Source of the DNA: Otatea glauca
Lineage: Eukaryota; Streptophyta; Magnoliopsida; Poales; Poaceae
DNA: 64,000 nucleotides
Assembly (NCBI GenBank): GCA_036346275.1
Contig: CM070721.1
Coordinates: forward strand, 55,329,869-55,393,868
Reading direction: 5' to 3'
Positions 35,050 to 47,170 of this stretch are shown one piece after another. Under the pieces are notes generated by a model. The model searched no databases, was not told the DNA's origin, and saw only the letters and a program-made list of their open reading frames with translations. The translations under genes were made by a program, and so were the position numbers. Positions within the stretch are counted from its first letter, which is position 1. Each line of letters starts with the position of its first letter.

Positions 35050-35178
35050 TTGCCTGAGCTCGGGAACAATCCTCCGAACTCGGGGATGCCTCTGCCCGAG
35101 CTCGGGAACAATCCTCCGAACTCGGGGATGCCTCGGCCCGAGCTCGGGAACAAGCCTCTCGAACTCGGGAAAGCGCCT
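35050..35178. repeat. 42-bp tandem repeat, three copies
   Basis: The unit ctcgggaacaatcctccgaa followed by ctcggggatgcctcngcccgag repeats about three times, with the last copy diverged. Each unit contains the palindrome CCCGAGCTCGGG. Confidence 0.8.
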
Positions 35179-35724
35179 AAAGCCTCGGGGACCGGACACG
35201 TGCAGATGACCGATCCCGACAACCAGCCCCGAGGCTCAAGAAACGGTCTCGGACCTCAGCGCCTTGAGTCCAAGTCTTCTTTGAGGAGGATCGTCACCTC
35301 GGCCGAGCTCGAGAGTTCCCGAGCTCCTTTCGGATCCGACGAAGGCCTTTTCGCGTGGTCGTTCTTGGAGATATTCGAGCTTGGTAGCCGTCCCTGGAAA
35401 GGGCTTGAGGGCGCCTCGACGTTCGGGTTTCTCTGCGCCGCCGGGTCACGCGCGCAGAAGTCTCGATGGTCGTCGCTAGTGGGTGTTGAAGAGACGCGTC
35501 TGTACAAGGGTTTTGAAAGGCCACGATGCCTTGGTTACTGCCCACTAGTTGCGGGCGCGCCTTTTGAGGCGACAATAATATCGGCAGTCGAGGCGTCTTT
35601 AAAACCGGGACCCGGCATCCTCTGAAGCCTTTCTTCCCCATTGCTCACGCTCTCTGCCCTTTGCTTCCTGCTCATTTGCGCTGTCGTGGCTGCCTGCCTT
35701 CTCTGATTCCACCCCTCCAACTCC

Positions 35725-36870
35725 ATGGCGAAGTTCGGGAAGAGCACCCTCACCGCGGACCGGATGAAGGAAATGGAGACCTTGGGGCTGCTAGACTCGT
35801 TCACCTGGCGACTCCCAGCCGGGGAGAACATGCCGCGGCCTCGAGAAGACGAGGTCGTAAGCACATAGCAGTACATGCTCTTCGGGCTGCGAACCCCGGA
35901 GAGCGACTTCTTGGCTGCGGTCCTTTCGCAGTGCGAGATCGAACTCGTGAACCTGGTACCCAATTCTCTTCTCCACCTCTCCATCTTTGCTCATCTTTGT
36001 GAGGGGTTCCTGGGCATCCTTCCCACCCCCTCGTTGTTCTTTCGCTTCTATTCCTTGTCCCGCACCACGAAGGACCCTGTCGTCGGGTGCCTCTATTTTC
36101 GGCTGCAGGCGGGACTCCCTTGTTCCTTTCTCCAGATCCCGACCCGGGACTCGCTCGGGCTGTGGTCGGAGAAATGGTTCTAATTGAGGAAGGGCGAGGG
36201 GAGCGACCTCGCCTACCACGGCGCCTCGGTTGACGGCAAGCGGGAGACCCCGAGCCTGAAGACTCGGCGGCCGACTAGGCGGCGGTTGCCCTCATCCACA
36301 TCCGCGCAACGCGCGGGTTGAAGGGGCAGGCAGTTGTTTACGACTACCTGCGGAATCGGATGTTTCCTCTTCGGAAGAGGCTGCACCCCTTCTTCGAGAT
36401 CACCGGGAAGCACGACATCACCCGGGAAGGTCCCGAAGGTAAGCATAGCTTAGCCTCGAACTCCTCCGTGCCCGATCAAAGCTTTCTTGTTTTTAACCGT
36501 TCTTTCGGCCTCTCGCAGCACCGAAGGCGGCCTAGATCGCCTCGAGGATGCAGGAGATCTTTGGGAAAGCCGCCACTACCTACGACCTCGACGGCGACGT
36601 CCCCAAGAATATCTTGGGGCGGAGCAGCGAGGTAACGCCCCTTGCCTTGACTTTGGCCCTGAGAGTTCGGGCCCAAGTGCTAACCGTGACGAGCTCGTGC
36701 AGGAGACCCAGGAGCTCCGGGACACGGCCAAGCAAATGCTGCCGCTACCCGGGCTAAGCAAGGGCAAGAAGGGGGCAAGAGGCCGGCCCCGGATGCCCCG
36801 AAGCCGGTCGCCAAGAAGCCCCACGTCGAGTGGGGCGATCGGACCGTGGTAAGTTGAATGCCTCGCGCTC
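35725..36870 (+). pseudogene. PF04195-like extra ORF ('putative gypsy-type transposon' protein), broken
   Basis: From ATG 35725 it reads MAKFGKSTLTADRMKEMETL to a stop at about 35867, then in the same region QYMLFGLRTPES and LLHLSIFAHLCEGFLGILP (to about 36040), the conserved block seen in plant proteins of this type (compare the minus-strand ORF at 54569-54916). A TATA-like ctttaaaacc lies at about 35588. Later stops and possible introns break it. The function of this protein in retroelements is unknown. Family assignment is from pattern memory. Confidence 0.6.
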
Positions 36871-37252
36871 GGGCGCACTCGAGCCCGAGGTCGCTTCTTT
36901 GATGCTTCCTTTCAGCCTTTCCTTTACCGGTCCTTGTTTTTCGCTAGCGATGAGGCGGCTACGCCACGCGAGCCTCGGATCTTAATCGAGCAACATCCCC
37001 CGGCATTAAGCACCCGAGGGAGAAGTCTCCCCACAGCCACCGCGAAGACGTCGTGTCAGGTGCGGTCTTCTTTCGCTTCCCGTCGTTCTGTTCCGCTGCG
37101 GCGCCCAAGCGTCTGAGGGACACCGTCCTTTCCTGTGGTCCAGGGCGAGGCCGAGGAGGAGGAGGACGAGGACGACTTCCGTCTCGTGCCGCGGTCCAGG
37201 GCGCGACGAGTCCCACTCGCCACGGCCGTCGAGGACGACTCGACCGAGGAGG

Positions 37253-38725
37253 GTGCGTCCGAGGCGGGCGCAGCCGAGGGGAGCGCGACCGAGGTCGGCG
37301 TGGCCGAGGGCGACACTGCTGAGGAAGGCACGGCCGAGCGCCAAGCAAAATGCGATGAAGGAGCCCCGAGCCGACGCCACCTTGGGGTTTCGGCGTGACG
37401 ATCGAGGGCGAGCCCAGCCCAGTCGGGTCGTCATCGCGGGACGGGCGAGCCCGGTCGCCACCGTCGTGGCTGACGCGGGTCGAGCCGGGATGTCTAGGGA
37501 CGTCGGTGCCGCAGCGGTGGTGGGGTCCACAGAGGAGAAGGCTCCTACGGACCTGCCCCGGGGGCCCGATGGCGCCATCGATCTGCAGGTGCTGGAGGAC
37601 CGGCTGGCTGCAGTAGGCGCGTTCGCCCTAAACTCGTCCCTCTTTCTTCTCCTTTTCTCTTGTAACCGTGGTGATATTCCCTTGTTTTCGCAGGGCCTGC
37701 GCCTGATCTCCCAAGGGTACGGGGTCGTGCGCGGGCACGTGCTCAGCTTTCGGGCCCTCTGGGACGTGATCAAGGCCAACCAGAGGGACGCCGCCCGAGT
37801 CGAGGCTAATGCGGTGCGTCGGCGAGGGGAGGTTGAGCGGCTGAAAGAGGCCCAAGCCCTCGAACTCGCGCGAGCCGTTGAGGCCGAGCGGGAGCGCGGA
37901 GCTCGGGAGGTCGAGCGGGAGCTCAACGTTGAGAGAGACCTCCACGCTGCAACCCTCTCAAAGGACTTCGAGGAGGAGCGGAAGAAGGCGGAGGAGACCC
38001 TCGCCCGCGTCCGGGACAAGGTGCAGGCGGCCCTTGACGAGCACCGTGCGAGCGCATCGGCGACGATCCAGCGCCTCGAGCTCGAGCTCTCTGGCTCTCG
38101 TTCGAGGGCGGAGGCTGCGCGGCAAGAGGCGCAGGAGCTCCGGGAGCGCCTCGAGGTCTCTTTTATGGCCTGTGAGGAGAGCTACGGGATTGCGTCATCC
38201 GCGCTTGAGGACTCCGCGGTTGCGCGGAAGGAGGTGGAGGGGCTCCGCGTCCGCTTGGCAGACTTGTCGGCCGCGCGCGCAGAGGCGAAGACCGCACACG
38301 AGGAGGCGGCTGGCCTTCAGGCGCGGCTCGAAGAGCTTTTCACCGCCCCGGGGAAGGCCTCCACCAAGCTCGAGGTCGAGGTGGCCGAGCTCAAGGCCAA
38401 GGCGACTGACGTCGAGGCGAAGGCGACCGAGCTCGAGGAGACGACGGCCGAGCTGGAGAAGAGGGCCACTGACGCCGAGGCGAAGGTGACCGAGCTTGAG
38501 GAGACGATGGCCAAGCTGGAGAAGAGGGCCACCGACACCGAGGCGAGGGTCTCCGGTCTCGAGGAGAAGCTGGTCCGGGTGGCCCAGGCGGGGAAGGGTG
38601 CCTTGGCTCAGCTCCAGAGCAACCACGATCGGGTCGCTCAAGCCGAGGCTGAAGTGCTGGCACTGCGGAGAAGGGTCTCCAACCTCGAGCAGGAAAAACT
38701 TGCTCGGGATATGTCTGTAGATTAG
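37253..38725 (+). CDS. Transposon-encoded coiled-coil protein
   Basis: A 490-codon open frame. The first roughly 145 codons look like read-through of non-coding sequence; the convincing part starts after an AG acceptor (ttcgcag) at about 37694. From there it is Ala/Glu/Arg-rich with heptads throughout (QRDAARVEANAVRRRGEVER…), ending MSVD. Residues near 38391-38560 contain repeats of a 20-residue unit of the type AKVTELEETMAKLEKRATDT. In related elements such a coiled coil is the C-terminal part of the PF04195-type protein, so 35725-38725 may be one spliced gene. I cannot assign a biochemical function. Confidence 0.5.
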   Translation: MRPRRAQPRGARPRSAWPRATLLRKARPSAKQNAMKEPRADATLGFRRDDRGRAQPSRVVIAGRASPVATVVADAGRAGMSRDVGAAAVVGSTEEKAPTDLPRGPDGAIDLQVLEDRLAAVGAFALNSSLFLLLFSCNRGDIPLFSQGLRLISQGYGVVRGHVLSFRALWDVIKANQRDAARVEANAVRRRGEVERLKEAQALELARAVEAERERGAREVERELNVERDLHAATLSKDFEEERKKAEETLARVRDKVQAALDEHRASASATIQRLELELSGSRSRAEAARQEAQELRERLEVSFMACEESYGIASSALEDSAVARKEVEGLRVRLADLSAARAEAKTAHEEAAGLQARLEELFTAPGKASTKLEVEVAELKAKATDVEAKATELEETTAELEKRATDAEAKVTELEETMAKLEKRATDTEARVSGLEEKLVRVAQAGKGALAQLQSNHDRVAQAEAEVLALRRRVSNLEQEKLARDMSVD

Positions 38726-38949
38726 ATAAATAGGTTAAGACATAGATAGGGGGCGAAATGTTCGCACCCCTTATAAAGACAATGTATTATATTGCCGCGA
38801 TTTATAAAGTTGCCTTTTTTAGAAGACTTAGCTTGTTTCTGTTTTACTCTTTATTGTCTTCGAAAGCTTGCTTAGCCTGCTTCGTAGAGGAGTCCGAGCA
38901 ACGTCGGATTGCGATGCGTAGAGCAAAACAGTCGGAGGTGTTTGCTGGA

Positions 38950-39857
38950 TGAGTTATTGATCTCAACTCGAACCATCCAGATTAGGTTGACCGAGTCCAG
39001 GGACACTCGAGGTCAGATTTAACCGAGGCTGAGCCTGAAACACTCGGGCTCTGGGCACAACTCGGACTGGCCGGCCTAGAAATACATCAGGCTCGGGCCA
39101 GGTTTAGGCTTCGGGTCCAGCCCGTCGAGCTCGGAAATGCTTCGAGCTCGTGGGCTCCCTCAGAGGGCGGTTTAGAAACTCGAACCTGGCTGCTTGGCCA
39201 CGGGGGAATGGTCGGCTTATTGCGACTGCCGGCTTATCGCGACCGAGGTTAACCCCGATGGTGAATTTAGAAACTGCGACCTCCAAGCCCGGGAATGCTT
39301 CAGGCTCGGGGCGCCCTCTGAGGGCGTTCAATGGTTGGCAGCACGGGGGAATAGCTAGCTTATTCCGATAAAGATCGTCTTACTGCGGCATCCGAGCCCG
39401 AGAATGCATCGAGCTCGGGGTATCCCCAAGGCGAACCTAGAGAACGCGACCTCCGGCACTGCAAAACAAAACGCACAGAATGCAAACACAGGCGCCCCGA
39501 GGTCCGAGAGCTGCTTTGCGTGACCTCTGGTCCGGACCTGCGACGGGAGGGAGCTCTGTGGCGATGAGAATCGGCTTACATCAGTAGCGTCGACCTCTAG
39601 GAGGCGGTCCTTATGGTCACGCCGTGAGATCATATTGCTCGAGGCGCAAGTATCAATGGACAAGGGGGCAGACCTTACCTGTGCTTTTTAGGTGGAACTA
39701 GCTGCTTGGCCGTGGGGGAGCGGTCGGCTTATTGCGTCTGCCGACTTATTGCGACCGGAGTCACCCCTATTTTAGAAACCGCGACCTCCGAGTCCGGGAA
39801 TGCGTCAGGCCCGGGGCGCTTAACCGAGGCCAGACCTGGAAATGCATCAGGCTTTGG
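38950..39857. repeat. Degenerate tandem repeats in the Tat-like fragment tail
   Basis: Phrases such as gaatgcatc(a/g)agctcgggg, gaccgaggtt and cacgggggaa(t)…cggcttattgcg recur several times at about 90-150 bp intervals (for example 39060, 39130, 39290, 39405, 39795 and 39840). This resembles the variable region between pol and the 3' LTR of Tat elements. Confidence 0.6.
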
Positions 39858-42190
39858 GAGCTGACAACATATACTTTATAACATCGGTTTTACATACCAC
39901 TTTACAAGCCGATGGTAAAATGTAATATCTTAATTTTGTACATGCAAAATATAAAGATAAGCACAATTTCTCTACAAAGGGATACCTGATCTCGGCGTCA
40001 AGCAATCGTTGGCTTGAGTAGAAAATCACCCTCTCTTTGCCTGACTTCTTGTGACAAAACAGCTTTGATAGTTTCCTCCTCAGCCGATATGTATAATTTG
40101 AACGGTATCCCTTTTTGTGGCGCCGCCAATACCGGAGGATTAGTCAAGTATTCCTTAATATCGTCAAAAGCTTTTTGTTGATCGGCTCCCCAAACAAACT
40201 CTTGATTGTCCTTTAGCTTCAGTAATGGGGTAAATGCACGAATATGACCGGAAAGATTTGAAATAAATTGTTGTAAATAATTAATTTTGCCGATCAACTT
40301 CTGCAACTCATTTTTGCACGTTGGCGGCTTTGTTTTGGCTATGGCCCTCACTCTTTCTTGATTGACCACGACCCCCCTCTGATGAACCATGAAGCCTAAA
40401 AATTGACCAGCCGACACACCAAAAGCACACTTGTAAGGATTCATCTTCAAACCATACGCTCTTGTATTCCTAAAGACAGTCTCCAAATCGGCTAAATGCT
40501 GCGAATCCTCTCTAGATTTTACAACAACATCATCAATGTAAATTTCTACAATATGGCCGATTAGGACATGGAAGATTAAATTCATCGCCCGCTGATATGT
40601 TGCACCAGCGTTCTTTAAGCCGAATGTCATCACTATCCACTCAAATAACCCTAGGTCTTTGGTATATCGGCTTCTGCCATTAATATGTTATTATACCCGG
40701 CATTCTCGTCAAGAAAGCTAATAATCTTATTTCCTGATGCAGCATCGATAAGCATATCGGCTATTGGCATCGGATACTCATCTTTCGGTGTAACTTTATT
40801 TAAATCCGTAAAGTCGACGCATACTCTGAGTTTACCATTTTTCTTCATAACAGGAACGATATTGGAGACCCATTCAGCGTATCGGCAAGGCCGAATAAAC
40901 TTGGCCTCTAGCAACTGTTCTATTTCTTCTTTTATAATATTGTACAAGGCCAGATTAAACCTCTGAGGATACTGTTTAAATGGCTGATAACCTAGCTTAA
41001 TAGGTAGCTGATGTTCAACTAGCTGTCGGTTTAAACCAGGCATCTCATGATACTCCCAGGCAAAACAATCTTTATAATATCTAAGGATTTTGACCAACTT
41101 TCTCTTGTACTCTACATCTAATTTTGCACTAATAAAAATAGATCTCTTTTTGTCACCATCTCCTATGTCGACTTCTTCAAGTAAGTTAGTCGATGTAAAT
41201 CTTTGGCCTAACTTCTCGATTTCTTGAAAATCTGCGATGGCCTCGTAGCTATCTGTTATTTGCCGATGGCTCTGCATTTTGCCATGTAGGGCCCTTACTA
41301 TTTGTTTGGACTCCATCGGCACAAAATTTCACATGTCCGATCAGAAGTGCTAGGCCGAACATTGATCGGCATAAGTCCCGCTTTACTAATGCAAATGAAA
41401 TCACAGTCGTCTAAAATTTTGCCTGATATGCACTCAGTTTCCTCATGCTGCCAATTCGCATCTGAACTAGCCATAGCAATATGAGCTGATGTATCGGTTG
41501 GAATGACTTCGACCTCATCTCTGTTCCACTGAATGAACAATTGATGCATAGTCGATAGAATACAACAATTAACATGAATCCAGTCGCGCCCAAGCAAGAC
41601 GCTGTAGTTGCCCTTAGCATCGACTACAAAGAAAGAAGTCGGTAATGTTTTGCTACTAACAGTCAACTCTGTCACCATGACACCTCTGGCTTCAGTTGGA
41701 TCTCCTATGAAATCATTTAAAACTATGTTAGTTTTAATCAGGTCTTCATCGGACTTACCCAACTTTTTGCAGGTGGTATATGGCATTAGGTTAATCGTTG
41801 CCTCTCCATCTACTAGCATCCTCGAAATCGGCTTGCCGTTAATGTGCCCTTTCAAGTATAACGGCTTAAGATGCCGATGAGCATCCTGGGGTTTTTCGAA
41901 GACTGTGTCTTGAGCACCCAAACACAGCTGAACAAAGGTCTCCTTAGCCGATTCAGTTTTTATTTTGAATTCGGATGGTAGTGTGAACATCATATTGATG
42001 TCCATTAGAGGAGTGTCATCTCGAATCATAGGTGAATCTAAGTCATCGATTGAGTCTAACTCTTCCTCAACCTGTTCCTTCTTCCTCCACTCTTTCTTAA
42101 CGGTTTTAATCGGCCAAAGCTCATTGAATGCTTGGTCCCTTTGCTTTTCTTGTTCAGCCTCTCTGATTTCTTGGGTCCTTAGCTTTTGAA
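39858..42190 (-). pseudogene. Outer Ty3/gypsy pol remnant (protease, RT, RNase H)
   Basis: Read on the minus strand: an aspartic protease region (RMLVDGEATINLMPY in 42029-41298; the usual DGG is DGE), then RT from 41322 (EAKFIRPCRYAEWVSNIVPV, VCVDFTDLNKVTPKDEYPMP) and, in another frame, 40633-39998 with the catalytic box YIDD at 40529-40540 and FGLKNAGATYQRAM. The RNase H start (IFYSSQRLLDAEIRYPFVEK) is in a third frame and is cut at 39858, where the Tat-like fragment begins. The rest of RNase H and all of the integrase are missing. Frameshifts at about 40640 and 40030 also kill it. Confidence 0.88.
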
Positions 42191-44442
42191 GTCATCTATG
42201 CTGAGATCGACTAATACCTGGTGGACACCATTTAGGTTTGGGCTCAATCGGCTTACGTATCCTGCCAGCCAAATCTTCTTGCATTGCGGAACTCGACTCT
42301 TCTGCCTGTACCTTGGCCTGATTCGGTAAATAAATTCTTTCTTGAATTGGCTTCTTATAAATTCTATGGGGATGATCTCGTATTGGCCTAGACAACCTGT
42401 CTTTGGCTGATCGCCTTGGCCAATCATCCTGGGGATAGTGCTCCATTGGGCAGGTGTACGGTGATGGCAAAGCTACTCTCCTCTCCCAACAAAACTGCCA
42501 GAAGGGGCACCTTTGATGAGCACTTTTCAAGTTTTCAGGCCAATATAAATTGTCTGGCCGACGCAAAAGACAATGCGGCTAATTGTTCATCCTCTCATAC
42601 TTCTCTAGTAGCTGAGAAAAAGTTGGCTTAGGCCTACTCATTGGCCGTCGTGGTGGCGATTTCTCCGCCTTGTACCACTTGCCAACTTGCGGATCTCCTT
42701 TGGGCTTAACAGTCCTTGAGTTTTTACCTTCATGATCGACTTCTATTTGTAATGAACCGATCGCAATCTTTAAGGTCTTCTCGCCGTTTGAGGCTGCTTG
42801 AATGTCAGCATGTCGAGCCCTTTTCGGTTCTTCATCATGCATCGGCTCTTTTCCCTTTCGTGAACACTACACCATATTTATGGGAAAAGGATCGACGTCT
42901 ACCTGCATTGTCGGCTCGTTTGCAAATTTAAGCTGACCGTCTTCTATAGCTGATTGTATCTACTGCCAAAAAATATTGCAATCATTAGTATTATGAGAAA
43001 AAGAATGGTGCCACTTGCAATACCTTCATTTTTTTTATCTCGTCGTCAGGCAATCATATAATCTTTTCATGTAACAGTAAATCAAAAATACGATCACACT
43101 TGGACACATCAAATGCATACTTTAGCTTCGACTTACTTTTAGTTGGCTTGAGCCAAGAACAGACCAAAGACCTTTTAGACCCTTTGACCCATTCGGCTAT
43201 ATTTACCCCTACTTCATCGTCCTCAGAGGACTCACTTGAACAATATTCGACCATATTAACCTTAGCTTTGTTTTTATCTTTATTATTATTATTTATCTTG
43301 AAGTTGTCCTTAAATCCCCTGTTATTAGGAAATCGGCTTTCTTGAGTCGACACCGATGAAATAGGTGGCTTAAATCTGTGAATTTTTGTCCACCAAACTT
43401 CTCCCTAAGTGAGGGAATCAACCCTTGGAAAGCTATCGGCTAACTGATTGTCAGGCAAAGTGACACTAGAACACCAATTTCTGACTTCCCTAAATCTCTT
43501 AATATAATCCGTTACCAATTCCCCAAACTTCTGGCAGATAGAGCTTAGATCAGAAATCCTAAGTTCCAGACTACCAGAGAAAAAGTACTCATGAAATCGG
43601 CCTTCCAAATAGTTCCAAAAGTGAACCGAATTCAGAGGTAAACTAGTAAACCAAGCAAAAGAATCCCCTGATAATGACAATGGGAACAATCTAATTTTGA
43701 GCCCGTCGGACTGAGCTGCTTCGCCACATTGAGTAATAAAGAGTCCGACGTGTTCTAACGTTGTAACCGAATCATCCCTACAAAATTTGGCAAAACCAGG
43801 AACCTTGAAATTATTCGGGTAAGGCATGCGATCTATATAATCAGGATACGGCTTTCTATAGCCGATAACATTGCCCTTTGGTTGTATGCCGAATTGGTCC
43901 CTCAATACGGCAGAAATTTGGCCGGCCCAATTGACATTAGTGGTCGACGGGATATTAGGGTTTTGCCAACTATGATCATAATTGGCATTCTGCCCCCGAG
44001 CGCAAGCTCGGTTTGGCGATTATGCTGAGCCGACAGATATTGGGAAAATTGCTCATACCCATTGTTCATCCTGGCAGTCGGCTCCGGCATTGGAACGAAA
44101 GGCTCTGAGTAAGTCACAACTTTGTATGGGGCTTGATTCCTAGAGGGAATTAACTCAACGTATTGTGAATACCTATTGGCTTCAATCGACTGTAGAACCG
44201 ATTGTGGGAACACATAGAATGGAGCTGATGGTGGAAGATTAACCGATGCATCTAACTTTGCGGCATCGGTGTACGCTTGATAATGCACAACCCTACTCGG
44301 GCGAGGATCCCTCGGCAGTATGACAGTGGGTTGGATTGGCATCATGGACAAATATTGAACTACAGCCGACGGCTTTGGGTCGGCTAGAGTGCTCTGAGTA
44401 TTTTGTGCCACCAAATAAACAGGATAATTCGACAAAGCTTGC
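42191..44442 (-). pseudogene. Outer Ty3/gypsy gag, main part
   Basis: The Retrotrans_gag-type core lies at 43905-43405 on the minus strand (PYPNNFKVPGFAKFCRDD, GDSFAWFTSLPLNSVHFWNY, FHEYFFSGSLELRISDLSSI). The N-terminal linker is at 44442-43905 and the C-terminal part continues in broken frames to about 42190. The gene is interrupted at 44442 by the Tat element and resumes at 58776. Gag would form the particle. Confidence 0.82.
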
Positions 44443-45380
44443 TGACGAATACTTATAACAGGGGTACCCCCACGGCCCAAAGCGACGAGCCGGCGGCCTC
44501 AAGCACAGCTCAAGCCCAACAGGCCGCTCCCACCCACTCACCGACCAAGCACTGCAGGCCACACGGACATCCTTCCCGACCGATCGAGGGAGTGTCTCCA
44601 CTGCGGGCATCCTTCCCGACCGACCGAGGGGAGTGTCTCCGACCAAGCGGGGCTCCCGACCCGCGCGCAAGACGGGCCCCGCCCCGACCAAGCAGAGCTC
44701 CGACCCCGCCATGGTCGGGATCCTGACTTCGATCGTGCCAAGACAACCTCGCCAAGGGCCGCGTGTCTAAGGCTTTACCGACAACGACCACGCACTCTAC
44801 TTAACGGGTCAATCGGCGACTATACAAGGGCGGTGGCTCCTTCCTAGAAGGTTTAATGATCGATCAAGTCATGCTCCCAATCCCATCACCGGCCACATAC
44901 AAGACGAAGACACGCCTCTCCCGAGGCAACACCCACGCCAGCGCAGAACGCCAACACTCGTAAGGTTCGCAGAGGCGGTACGCCATTTCGGGAAATACCT
45001 AACCGCCCGACCGACTAAGCTACCGACCCAAGATGGGCAAGATCGGGCGATGATCGGCCACAGAACGAAGGACCGAAGCTCCTAGTGTAGGTCATCTCGC
45101 CCTCTCCCACTTCTCGATGTAACTCGCCTTCCTTTCGTATAAAGGAGGCAGAACCCCGTAGGAGGGGAGAGCGCCATCAAACCCATCTCGCTAAGTCATT
45201 AGCACTCTCGCTTGTAAACTTTGTGCGCCATCTCATCTTCAAGGGAATACAACGCCACCACACGAACCGAGTAGGGATCTTCACCAACCAAGATACATCT
45301 TGACTTCGAGTCTACCATTCAGGAGTGGAACGCGCGCCCTTAGACTTACAAATTTACTTGCCGGTGCTCGAACGCCGGCG
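44443..45380 (+). repeat. 5' LTR of the Tat element (938 bp)
   Basis: It starts TGACGAATACTTATAACAGG and ends cgccggcg, where the other LTR has cgccgaca. A plus-strand TATA box (gtataaagg) is near 45139. Many differences from the 3' LTR are single-base changes in homopolymer length. Confidence 0.9.
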
Positions 45381-45959
45381 CTTGGCGCGCTGTAGGGGCC
45401 TTCGTGACGCCTTCATCACCATCTCCGGATTCGCTTGCCTCCTCGATGGCATCTTCCACCCACGACGGCATGATCGGCCGGGAGCCGATCCGCCGGCTCC
45501 CACAACTTTGCTGCCGCCTCGGCGGGAGGGTCACGCCATCCCCGCCGCCATCGAGGCCCGCGCCCGTGGCTCTGGCGCCATCTCCGCGACCACGAGCTCG
45601 GCTTGGGGCGCCGCGAGTCCCAAAGCCGGAGCTCGGGAGTGCTCCGCCACGCCCGGCGAAGCTCCGTGGGCACGGGCAGTGACCATGTCACCTCCCGCAG
45701 CTCACGACTTGTGGCGATGGTCGGCTACATGCCGCCTCTATCCACGAACCGGAAGACTCTTCCACCACGACTCAGCTCCGACGCTGAGTACCGCCATGGC
45801 GACTCGCGAGTGCAACATGACGGGCACGGTCGATCTAATCATAACCCCCGCGGTTACGGGGGTCCCCATCCAGCGTGCGGAGGCGCAGGAGGAGGAACAC
45901 CAAGACGAAGCGTCTTTGAACGCGCTCAAGCTCGCCGCGACGAACTCCAAATGACAGCC

Positions 45960-47170
45960 AAGAGTCGGATAAGCGAAGGGTCGAGCTCGACCACCTCGAG
46001 CTAACCCGGAGCAGATGAGCCCGAGACCCGGCAGTGCCGGCGACGGCGCGCGCGACGCGCGCGAGTGTACACCACAAACTGGCGGAAGCATCCGACGGCC
46101 CCGCTTCTTCCCCATGCAAGCGAACGCGGCGCGGCTGCGATGTCGCCGAGGCCTTCCGGCCGGGCCGACCCGAGGCCAAAGCCACGCATCGTAACCTCCG
46201 GGCCGGTGGAGTGTCTGCCGTGCAACACATGCAGCCTCCGGCTCCTACCGCCTCGCGCCACTCAGTCACCGGGCCCGCACCGCCGGCCGGTGGGTCCGTG
46301 GCGGCGCCGCACCACGAACCACCCGTGCCTCGCGCACCCGGTGCGCCACCTCGGCGACGCCACGACGTTCGTGCCACCCTCGAGGCGCGGAGAAAGGCGG
46401 CGAGGAGGCCGCCCACTCACGCATTGTGGACGGCGGCGCCACCGCCGCAGCCCAAGCCCCGATGGTCCCGGACCACGGCTTTACGCCAGGATCCGTCAGC
46501 GTATTTCCGCCGATTCAGGTGCCCACCAACGCCGCCAAGTACATCAGGGCCACGAACCCGTGTGTCCGGCTTGAAGACTACCGCTCGCATAAGCGGGCGC
46601 GGGGAGCGACGGATGATCTCTTCATCATCCAAGACCTCCCATCTACCTTACGGACTCGGCCGAGCTTGGCTCGAGTACTTGCCCGCCAAAACTATCGTGA
46701 ACCGGGCCGACTTAAAACCCTCTTCGTCGGCAACTTCCGTGGCACTTACAAGCACCCCGCAACTCTGACTGAAGGGCTGCAAGCAAAGCGGTGGGGAACC
46801 CTCCGGATTACATCCGCGGTTTTCCGCCAATGCAACGAGCTCCTCGACATCTCCGACGCCGATGTCGTGGGAGCATTCATCTACGGCACCTCCCGCAAGG
46901 CCACGGTACACAAGCCGGCCGCCTCAAGCCCAGACCGCCAAGGAGCTCGACATCGCCACCAACCACGCCCCGGCGAGGAGGCCGTGGGGCCATCTTCGAA
47001 GGAGGAAAGGCCCAGCAGGGCCCGGCGTCCAAATCGGGTCCCTTCCGATCGCTCCGACAAGGGGAAACGGCATGGGAAACAGATCCGCGAGTCTCAAGTG
47101 GTCGCCACTGTTGACCGCCCTGCCAAGCAGCGGGCGCGACCGACCGTCGCGCCTGACCACTTCGAGAAAT
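45960..47170 (+). pseudogene. Tat element gag remnant
   Basis: Within the open frame 46426-47922 the gag core is visible (TLFVGNFRGTYKHPATL near 46720, then SDADVVGAFIYGTSRKATV at about 46850). Frame changes on either side mean the homology continues in other frames (for example ELDIATNHAPARRPWG in a different frame at about 46945). Upstream, 45400-46400 is GC-rich with only broken frames. Confidence 0.7.

Larger units (their letters stand above)
34312..39857 (-). mobile_element. Tat-like Ty3/gypsy fragment, minus orientation, with extra ORF region on the plus strand
   Basis: The block begins near a TGTCAACGATCGGG end (34316) and has a TATA box on the minus strand (34734-34740), as expected of a minus-strand element's LTR. 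It carries a plus-strand (element-antisense) ORF of the PF04195-like type followed by a coiled-coil ORF, then degenerate tandem repeats, and stops at 39857 inside the RNase H region of the outer element. No gag or pol is present. This matches the 3' half of Tat-lineage elements, which carry antisense extra ORFs between pol and the 3' LTR. Orientation and lineage are inferred from layout. Confidence 0.55.
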
